From Xanthoparmelia taractica (Eukaryota; Ascomycota; Lecanoromycetes; Lecanorales; Parmeliaceae), in contig MU853184.1 in NCBI GenBank assembly GCA_033085395.1, positions 186,001-250,000 on the forward strand: DNA of 64,000 nucleotides, in the 5' to 3' direction. The notes under the pieces are model-generated. The model saw nothing but the letters and a program-made list of their open reading frames with translations, was not told where the DNA came from and ran no database searches. Shown piece by piece: positions 56,101 to 64,000 of the stretch; position 1 is the first letter of the stretch; each line of letters opens with the position of its first letter. Made by a program: the position numbers and the translations under genes.

Positions 56101-56272
56101 TCTTGCATCCTGTTTCTGTTTCGCAATTGCTAATGCTTTCACTGCCAGGGGCCTCCTCGATATATCCATTTGGGCAAGCGTTGCCAGCCATTTGTCGTAC
56201 TGGGCGGATGAGGATGTCAGCCACTTTATGATATCGCAACTCTTGTCCCGGCAGCGAGTCATTAAACGATGA
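53156..56272 (+). CDS. DDHD-domain phospholipase (PA-PLA1-like)
   Basis: Four exons: 53156-53368, 53426-54601, 54657-56083 and 56149-56272, giving 979 aa. Start MAAPSSFLDSISPW. A conserved N-terminal block (PPSQVRWFYAVD, KRKPLPLDPAKE) precedes a WWE-like segment with YWLGPIYDVRRGSWFYQEG. The lipase core has LVTHGIGQ near residue 459 and the nucleophile elbow MIGHSLGSA with Ser618. The DDHD region follows, with FEVEDFFCLGSPLGLYQML and NIFHPADPIAYRIEPLI. The final exon gives LDISIWASVASHLSYWADED. Family enzymes are intracellular phospholipases A1 acting on phosphatidic acid or related lipids in ER/Golgi or mitochondrial membranes; the substrate here is inferred. All motifs look intact. Confidence 0.94.
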
Positions 56273-58103
56273 AGGGATCGCGCACTTGACAAACAGATCG
56301 GCATAGCCTCGGAGTCATGAATGTAGGGTATACCCACGACTGGAGACATGTTGACTATATTATCTCTGCAGTAGCATTCATAGCCTCAAACTCATTCTTC
56401 AAATCTCGCTGCCGGAACCGTACTCGCACGGCTGCCCACAGTAACTTGAGTCATTTCTTGACTTATCTACACGCAGGAACTTCCCCAGAGTCGCGCAGCA
56501 TCCGACAGAAAGGCAGTTTGATGCATATACGACTTGCCAACGATGACTGATCTGTACTCAGCACGATCCAGGTCGCAATCTGCGAAGGGGTTTTCTTGGT
56601 GAAGAGCTGATGTTCTGCGTCGTTAAGGGTAAGTGGAGCAAGCGATCAGTTAGTCTGCACAAGGGGAAGGGGAAGGGGAAGGGGAAGGGCGTTAGAGGCG
56701 TGCATCTCCGCGCAGGTGGCTGGGTTTCATTGTTTTGGAGCTGTGGGAAGTGGGAGGGGAACGGGAGTTGGGCATTATACAAATTGGGCAAGTGTAGAGA
56801 GAGGATAGCGCTGAAATTACAGCGGATCTGCCCCCTGGGCATCTGAAGAGGAGGGAGGCAGCTTTGCCTTGATTCGGTTTAGCGCGTAGATTTGGGCCCC
56901 GCTAACGAGCCGGACCTTCGGCACGTCTCCCTTAGGTCGATATCTTAGATAGACGAAGTAGACGGAGTAGTGAATAATCAGTATGCTCGATTGTTTGCAT
57001 TGTTCCATCCTTTACACTGTCCGTTGATTTGCTTTGCGTACTGTATTATGGTGCAAAAGGTAACTTATTGCTCTACATTATCCGTTGTTGAACTAGGAAA
57101 GATGAAAGGTCGGCGAAGGGTTGTTCCCCAAGGTACAGCTCGGCAGGGGTAGACTAAAGTATAGCAGGGATACGAATCGAGCATATACCCTTTCGAGATA
57201 TCCGTCGCGGAGATCTATCGACAGAGTATCTATATATGCGGAACGTATCCGCTCTAACCCCTTAGGACATCTCTCCCCTTGCCGAACTGGATGCCCAACT
57301 GTTCCTCTGGCTGCTGTAACCGATTGGCCGGCTCTCCCCGGTAGACGCACCATAGTGGGAAGAATGGTGCGACAGCAACTTTTGAGTTGGTTGCATCCCT
57401 CACCGAATCGGTTCCTCAGCTTTCGAACGGTGCCGTATGAGCCGTCATCATGGATTCCACCACATCTCTTCTGGAAGCGGTACTGGCAGCGATATCAATC
57501 CTCCGGAACAAAAAGGCAGCTTCTATGGCTATCTGCGTCCCAGTTGCCACGAGCTGTTAAACGAAGGGGTGGGGGTGGCAGTGCTTGTCCGGCATCCGAG
57601 TAAGGAAGTTTCCAAAACTTGATATTTGACAAAGTCTCCTAAAAGGCTCTTACGCACCTGCTTAGATAAACGATTGCCGTATCAGAAGAACTGTCACTAT
57701 AAGTTGTTCAACCCTGTCGCAAAGTGGAATACTGGTTCTTCTACCTTCATACCAGCTTGTGGATGTAGAAGACCGGGAGCGAGCGGGGTTCCCGAGTGAC
57801 GGCGAACGCATTTACCTTGTACAGATGCTGCAAGCACGCTGATACCAGATGACTTTGACTGGATCAAGAATTGGAACATTGCAAGATACGAGCCAACATT
57901 CGAATTTGTATACAAGCGCATGCGGCGTGAACTGCGTACTCTCCATTCTCAGATCTCATCCATAAAAGCTCCGGGGGACGTCGATTAATATTCCTTTGCA
58001 GGCACTTACTGTCGCTTTAGAAGCGGAAGATTCACTAGCTTCTGATGGCCAGTGACTACTCATACAAAGAGTAAAGCTTCGAGATTCTCTGTGCTGCGCT
58101 GCA
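56273..58103. other. Gene-free interval before the eroded locus
   Basis: About 1.8 kb with no supported gene. Includes an (AAGGGG)n run at 56661-56689. The frames at 57121-57603 overlap each other and show no domain. Confidence 0.5.
56661..56689 (+). repeat. (AAGGGG)n hexanucleotide run
   Basis: Almost five tandem copies of AAGGGG, read directly. Four or more G4 runs in a row make it a candidate G-quadruplex. Confidence 0.8.
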
Positions 58104-58559
58104 ATGGTGACTCAGTCATCGCCAAACGACTATCCGCCAGGCTACTTTGAACAGAGCAGCGGTGCAACGCTCGTCGCAGTTTCGGCAGTCTTTATCGCTC
58201 TCGATATTGTCTCTGTTTGCCTCCGGTACTATTCTCGAAGACTCAATAGTACACCATGGGGCTGGGATGGCATCCTTATCTGCCCTCGCTTGCATTCAAT
58301 GTCGCGATATGCTTGTTAACATTTCGTAACAATGTAAGAAATCCTTCTAGGTAACTATACCATCGGTGCCTAATGATCTCTCAGCGGTCTCATATCATCA
58401 TGTATTCGCCTGGCCATGTTCGCAAGAAACAACGCCTTCGATGATCAGACTTGGCGTTCTGTAACCCTTATGACCTGGACGGACGTGGAATCCAGCGTTT
58501 ACTTGATAGCCGCCTGTCTACCATCGCTCCGTCCTTTTATGTGCGCTCTTGCCCACTAA
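58104..58559 (+). pseudogene. Broken fungal rhodopsin-like 7TM gene
   Basis: The first part reads YPPGYFEQSSGATLVAVSAV and SRRLNSTPWGWDGILI, the start of a rhodopsin-like protein with helix 1. Near 58278 a one-base loss shifts the frame; reading on in the next frame gives PSLAFNVAICLLTF, the expected continuation (helix 2). After a short gap the frame GLISSCIRLAMFARNN, SVTLMTWTDVESSVYLIAAC, LPSLRPFMCALA resumes, which is the family's C-terminal helices 6-7. Helices 3-5, about 120 residues, are missing. So both a frameshift and an internal deletion are present. A second family member lies at 18580-19558. Confidence 0.8.
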
Positions 58560-59463
58560 CAAGTCTTCAAAAAGCACTATTAGAGCGACGAATTGCACCC
58601 TACGTCGGAAGAGCATGCACGCTCGAACAGGAGCGACCGAGCAACATTCAGTGGAACGGAAGGGTTTGAGCGGCTAGGTAGAGACTCTGCGATGACTTAA
58701 AGGCAGAGAGAGGTGAACACAGCGTTCAGACAGTCTCAGGCGGAGGTGTGGCTCTGGACGAGGGTTTGGAATTGGCACAGCTCACTGCGGATGGTCGTAT
58801 CGAGTTACTAATGCTGTGCAGGTGGAGTTGGAAAGTAACAAGGCTCACATGCACAGGCCTAACAATTGCAATGATGAGTAGGATACCATACACATACTCT
58901 TTATTAGGTCCCATTCTTGGATAGCAATCTTTTCCCTCCCCTTTTTGGAAAAATTCGTAGAGCAGCCCATGTTTTCATTGAACCAAGTACCGTGACATGC
59001 ACTGGAATAAGCCGCAAGGTTGACGCCCGCTCTCTAGCCGATATTTCTGCCGAATACCGGCCGAGGTGGGTATGATAAAAGGGGGGCCACGCAAAGATTA
59101 CACACTCTAGTTGTTCACCAACGGCTTTTATTAAAATTCTTAAAGAAGTAGACAAGTTCATAAAAGACTTAAAGAAGCTATATATTGAATGTGAAGACGG
59201 TTAGATTAGTGTATAATTAATTATATGTATTGAAAGATATACACTAGGATAGTTTCGGGCGTAGTTTCTAATCTTCATCCATCCTCGTGCGTACATAATA
59301 AATCGCGATCACCGTCCGTGCTCCAGATCTTCCTGCAAGTATACATATTTTGCTAGATTAGTCGCAATGATCAAGTAGAATGTCTGCTTTCAGCTTCCTG
59401 TCGACAGCTACCGAGCACTGCTAAGCGCTGCAACAGTGGAGTCTTGCTCTAGCAATAGTCAAG
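58560..59463. other. AT-rich interval between the rhodopsin pseudogene and the NRPS-like pseudogene
   Basis: About 900 bp. The right half (59110-59260) is AT-rich and holds a 9-bp inverted repeat (TAGTGTATA ... TATACACTA, 59207-59246). No gene is supported. Confidence 0.5.
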
Positions 59464-62400
59464 ATGACGTCTCGAGCCGCCCAACCGTTACAAGGGAACG
59501 AGCTTCTCTTACCTGTGCTGATTGATGAGATAGCAAGGGACGATCCTACGGCTTTGTGGATTGAATACCCGGCTCATCCAACAAGCTACGATTCTGGCTA
59601 CAAGCACATCACCTATGCCCAATTCGCGAATGCCATCAATGGGACTGCACGCTGGATGGAAGACCTTCTTGGCCATGGAGAGAATGGTGAAGCTCTGTGT
59701 TACATTGGGCCCAACGACCCTTTGTATGGAATTCTTATCGTGGCGGCGGTCAAGGTTGGGTACAAGGTACTGCTCACTATTATCGCTGAGAGATGACATG
59801 GACACAGCTGAATCAAACATAGATGTTGTTGCTATCGCCAAGAAACACGCTGGCAGGAAGTTTGGATCTCCTAGAGCGTTTGAATTGTAATACGATGCTA
59901 CTTGCAGATCCGCAACCTCCTCTCGTACAAGATATTTTGACGGCTCGAACAATGCGCACGTCGAAGGTACAATCATTGAATGACGTTCTCACCACCGAAT
60001 ATCAGCATTACCGGTATGAAAAATCGTATTCTTCAGCTCAGAATGAGCCGTTTGTCGCGTTACATACATCTGGTTCTACAGGTTAGTGACTTTGCCCGGA
60101 TATGCTAGTCATCTTCTGACTAAGGAAGGTTTGCCAAAACCTTTAATCCTCGATCATCGATGGGTCAGGACTTTCGCAAACAATACCAAGCATCAGCCGC
60201 CGCCTGGATACGAGAGTGCCAATGTAATTAAGGGAGTTAAGAGACAGTTTTCTACGTTCCCTTTCTTCCACGTAGGTCCCACTACGCTTCGATATTATGA
60301 CTTGCCGCCGTTAATTCCTGAATACCATGTTTCCTGTTTCCTCTTGCCTTGTAGACCTTTCACTCTCGTCACTGTTTTCTGATCTCTTTACTATAGGCAG
60401 CAGGAATTATGAGGCACATAGTTTACGCTATATTCAACAAGGTTACCTTCATACTGCCACTATCAGGTGTCCTCCTAACTGCTGCTGGACTAGTCGAAGC
60501 ACTTAGACATACATCGGCCGATATGGTCCTCACTCCGCCGGCTATCATCGAAGAACTGTATCACAGCAGAAGCATGCCAGATGAGGTTTGTAGTAAAGCC
60601 CAATATCTCGTATACGCAGGAGGAGCGTTGCCAAAGCAAGTTGGAGATGAAGTATCCGCTAGGATTAAGCTTCTGCCAATCTACGGTTCTTCGGAGTTTG
60701 GAGGGACGCTGTAAATGGTGCTGGCAGGGGGGTGGCCAAGGTCGGATTGGAATTACCTACGATTCCACAACTGTTTCGGCGTAGAGTTCCGTCATCACTC
60801 CGAAAACTTATATGAGCTGGTGCTGAAGAAAGTCCGATAACTGTCGAGTATCAGCCACCGTTTTCATTATTCCCCAACCTACAAGAACTTCCAACTCGTG
60901 ACCTCTTCTCTCCACATTCCAATAAGCCGGACCTCTGGGCCTACGAGGGTAGATCGGACGATCTCATAGTCCTTTTGAATGGATTGAAGGTCAATCCGCT
61001 GGCATTTGAGCATATCATGGGAGACCATCCGGAGATACGATCCGCCTTGATGACAGGAAACCAACGTCTGCAACCAGCTCTGCTCGTTGAGCCAGTCGGC
61101 ACTATGGCACTAGATATCGTCCAACGAGCCCAGTTCATTGAGCGTATATGGCCATCAGTACGAGAAGCAAACAAGGAGTGTCCAGCTCACGCGAAAGTAC
61201 TTAAGACGCACATCATGGTCGCGTTGCCGGAGAAACCCTTCACTCGTGCGGGTAAAGGGACTGTCCAGAGAGCCTCGACTTTGGAATTGTACTCGCAAGA
61301 ACTTGACGTGCTGTATAAAGACGCTGACCAGCTGACCACTCCGTCACTACATCCGCAACTCCAGTAACTAGATGAGGACGACCTGAGGCGGTGTCTGTTC
61401 CAAGAAATACTGAAAGTCACTGGATGGAAGGACCTCTTGATAGACGACAGCCTTTTTGTGCGTGGTATGGACTCTTTGCAGGTTCTACAGCTGACTAGGA
61501 AACTCCGGCACATCATCTGCGGAGACATCGCTCCCAGCATGGTTTATGCGAATTTTACTGTCAGGCTTCTTGCTAGAGCTATACACAAGCTACTGTCACA
61601 AGAGCAGATCACGGAGGACAATCGCGCAACGGCAAGCGAGCAGGCTATGGCGGATACTTTCGAAACACATAAGAACTACATCGACCGATACTACAATGAC
61701 TTCCCTAATCCTGCAGATAGGCTAGAGGTTAGACATCCTGATGGGAAATTTGACTCATCTGCTTCAGAGAACTCAGAGATTGTGCTTCTTATCGGATCAA
61801 CAGGGGCACTCGGCGCCAACATGCTTTCTGTGTTATTGGCTACCGAATCCATCTCACATGTATACTGTCTTAACCGAGCACCAGAGTCTGGAACACTTCA
61901 GGTAGCCAGGAGCAAAGCGTTAGGGTTGAGTACAGAATTCCCAGACACGCGCGTCACATTCTTAACGATGGATCTCACTTCTCCAGATACTAGCTTTATT
62001 CCGTCCTCACACTATGCCACAATTGCCAGTACTGTGACCTTGGTAATTCATGCGGCCTGGCCCGTCGACTTCAACCTGACCCTCACATCATTCTCCTCCT
62101 CGCTTACCTCCGTCTCATCTCTCGCCAGCCTAACAGCCTCCTCCCATCACCACCCCAGCATCATCTTCATCTCCTCCATCGCCGCCGTGCTCAACCATTG
62201 CCCACCTCCGATACCGGAAACAATTCTCACCTCAGCAAGCGTAGCCGACCATACCGGATACGGCGAAAGCAAGTATATCGCGGGACAACTCCTCGCTTAC
62301 GGAGCCCGCCGTTACGACATGCGCGTCACGATCCTCCGCCTCGGCCAGATATCCGGGCCCGCACATAACGCAAACGGGAAATGGCCGTCGCGAGAGTGGT

Positions 62401-62978
62401 TGCCGAGTTTAGTGCTGAGCTCGAGGCATCTGCGCAAATTGCCGGCGTCACTGGGCGGTGGCGGCGCTGAGGGTGTGCAAAATGCTGCTGCTGCTACTCC
62501 CGCCGGCATCGACTGGATGCCCATTGACGAGCTCGCCGAAGCACTTGCCGAATCCGCGATATCGGTACGAGCAAATTATAGGAACGAGTCCCGTGGTGAT
62601 AAGTGCGAACCCCGCGTATTGAATATGCGCAACCCACACCAGACCTCCTGGGCAGCTCTTGTCCCGTCTATAATGGCAGCGTTCGAGGCGCGTGGAGAAA
62701 TCGCGAGCGTGGTCGAGTATGACGAATGGCTCGAGGCGCTCAAGATGAGCGCTTCGGCAAGGCTTGAGTCGGGTTCAAATGGCATGGAGGACGTTGCTAA
62801 GTCGAATCCCGCTGTTAGACTTGTAGATTCCTTTGAGAGGATTGTGGGGAGGGGCACGGAGACGGTATTAGATATAGAGAAGGCGGTGGCTGTCTGTCCG
62901 CGGCTGGGTAGTATGAGTCAGGTGGATGGGAGGATGATGGGTAGGTGGGTTGAGGGGCGGATTGGCCAGGGGGGGTGA
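59464..62978 (+). pseudogene. Broken NRPS-like adenylation-carrier-thioester reductase gene
   Basis: Exons 59464-59766, 59823-60081, 60129-60271 and 60397 onward splice well and give an adenylation domain (HTSGSTG, YGSSEFG). Then the frame is broken: an in-frame TAA at 60712-60714, a one-base loss near 60820 (before it ENLYELV, after it AEESPITVEYQPPFSLF), and a TAA at 61365-61367. Sequence after each lesion is still clearly homologous: KPDLWAYEGRSDDLIVLLNG, the carrier site FVRGMDSLQVL with its phosphopantetheine Ser, and the reductase with IGSTGALGANML and the catalytic YGESK. An intact enzyme would activate an acid, load it on the carrier and release it reductively as an aldehyde or alcohol. 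Both stop codons are one C-to-T change from CAA. The last 513-codon frame alone could still be transcribed. Confidence 0.85.
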
Positions 62979-63736
62979 GTGGTAGAGGTAGCGAATGTGG
63001 AACAGAAAGGAGGGGAGATGATAATGAGATAATAACATGTTTCCATCGAGGGACGTTTATGCGTGAGATGGCTGCTCTGTTTAAGTGATAGAAACCTTAT
63101 TTATCTATTTATCTATCTATGAATACTTTATGCTATGGAGCCCGATGACGGATTATTTGGGATTAAGTACTTATTAGTGATGAGCGATGAGCGCTTTCAT
63201 TCTACTTATGGGGTCGGCGGTATAAGGAAAGAAAGGAAAGGCAAAGGATTGGTTTCGTTTAAGGTGTGTATAGATAAGCTTGTTGATTGGATCGTGTTTT
63301 GTGGGTTGTATGTATGTATGTATGTATGTATGTATGTATGTATGTATGTAGATGACAAGTTAGATGATTCTTAAATGCTGTGTAATTGACTAAATGGTGT
63401 ATGATAGTAGTGCTGGTGCTGGAAGGAAGTGGGAACTTGAAAAGAATGGTGATGGAGGATGAAGTCGAGCTGCTTTGAAGAGTGATCTGTGGTAAGGCAG
63501 GCACGGAGGGAGCCAAGACCGCTGCCAGGCACAACAACGGCACATGTACAAATATGCCTTATCACCATTCTTTTTGCCATGATAATCCCGCTCTGTGATG
63601 GAAATTGCTGCAGCGCTGTGTTGAAACTACCCCTCAGGAGTGGCAAATAGGGGTAATTCTATAAGTAGTCTTCTCCCGCCCATGTAATCAATCAATCAAT
63701 CACTCCTTAATACTCCAACCAATATTTCTCCACACT
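62979..63736. other. Interval before the right-edge gene, with TGTA microsatellite
   Basis: About 760 bp, no gene supported. Contains the (TGTA)11 tract. Confidence 0.5.
63307..63350 (+). repeat. (TGTA)11 microsatellite
   Basis: Eleven perfect tandem TGTA units, read directly. Confidence 0.95.
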
Positions 63737-64000
63737 ATGCAGAGGCCACTCAACGCCAACCGGCTCCGTGCACTAGTCGAGCACGGTCTTGATAACGACC
63801 ACGAGCTCGACGTCCTCAGCGCCAAGCAATATCTCGAGAAGCAGAAACCGAGCGAGAGCTTGTTCAATCTGTTCGCTGCCTTCGAGATCTTTCAAACGCG
63901 TTTGCGTATTCTTAGCAGACACTGGGAGGATAAGAAAAGGGGACTGGATAATTGGCTCATTTACTTCAGTGTGCGTAATATAATAACGAATCGCTCGCCT
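63737..64000 (+). CDS. Unidentified gene, 5' part only (cut by the window end)
   Basis: From the ATG at 63737 the frame is open for 88 codons to the window edge. It reads MQRPLNANRLRALVEHGLDN and then an acidic-basic helical stretch (SAKQYLEKQKPSESLFNLF, RILSRHWEDKKRGLDNW). A candidate splice donor (GTGCGT) occurs at about 63971, so the real exon may end there. The codon composition looks coding and the upstream region has CAATCAATCAATCA shortly before. No family is recognised. Confidence 0.55.
   Translation, partial: MQRPLNANRLRALVEHGLDNDHELDVLSAKQYLEKQKPSESLFNLFAAFEIFQTRLRILSRHWEDKKRGLDNWLIYFSVRNIITNRSP

Noticed and set aside
57121..57603. 160-codon plus frame overlapping a 61-codon frame
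   Set aside because: Neither shows a domain; overlapping frames suggest chance openness.
60819..60855. A 35-nt intron that would bypass the frameshift in the NRPS-like gene
   Set aside because: Borders (GTGCTG to TATCAG) fit, but it is shorter than any intron here and would delete residues that match the family.
1..64000. tRNA, rRNA and CRISPR arrays
   Set aside because: Looked for B-box-like GGTTCGA strings and regularly spaced repeats on both strands; none fit.

Overview
The window is nuclear DNA of a filamentous ascomycete (Pezizomycotina). The evidence is GT-AG introns that are mostly 45-90 nt long, proteins with their best-known counterparts in that group (Gyp1, Aip1, Wee1/AnkA, the complex I assembly factor CIA84, fungal rhodopsin-like 7TM proteins, a Helo-like N-terminal domain, NRPS-like reductases), and gene spacing of roughly 1-3 kb. 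The class cannot be fixed from sequence alone. No tRNA, rRNA or CRISPR was recognised. Most gene models below were rebuilt by splicing exons by eye, and each total length is a multiple of three.

Layout. 0-6 kb: HRP1 (mRNA 3'-end/export RNA-binding protein, minus) and GYP1 (Rab GAP, plus) diverge from a shared promoter. 6-8.7 kb: gene-free, with a three-copy 18-bp motif and a GGRAT pentanucleotide tract. 8.7-10.5 kb: ER protein disulfide isomerase. 11-12.4 kb: membrane-anchored protein with an F-box-like motif. 13.7-17.9 kb: 5-oxoprolinase. 18.6-19.6 kb: rhodopsin-like 7TM gene without a visible start. 20.4-22.8 kb: PLP-dependent ammonia-lyase-like enzyme convergent with another F-box-like protein. 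24.6-27.2 kb: a chimeric G-alpha protein with a Helo-like N-terminus and a substituted catalytic glutamine. 28.8-33.8 kb: uncharacterised ORF, a long cytochrome P450, and an Sfk1/DRAM-type membrane protein. 34.2-34.9 kb: a C-rich tract that flips to G-rich. 35-39.4 kb: RPL10 and RPL30 in tandem, then a coiled-coil protein. 39.7-40 kb: a 296-bp MITE-like element. 40-42 kb: AIP1. 45-48.6 kb: Wee1 kinase. 49.5-56.3 kb: CIA84, a tiny four-exon MDM35, and a DDHD phospholipase. 56-63 kb: a decaying segment with a broken rhodopsin-like gene and a broken NRPS-like adenylation-carrier-reductase gene. The right edge cuts an unidentified gene.

Functionally this is mostly housekeeping sequence: RNA processing, translation, protein folding, Rab and actin traffic, cell-cycle entry, mitochondrial assembly, lipid handling and glutathione recycling. 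Accessory parts (G-alpha chimera, P450, rhodopsin-like genes, NRPS-like gene) lie between them. The strongest candidates for something new are the Helo-G-alpha fusion, the MITE-like element, the 1.09-kb intron of HRP1, and the eroded reductase/7TM locus at the right end.
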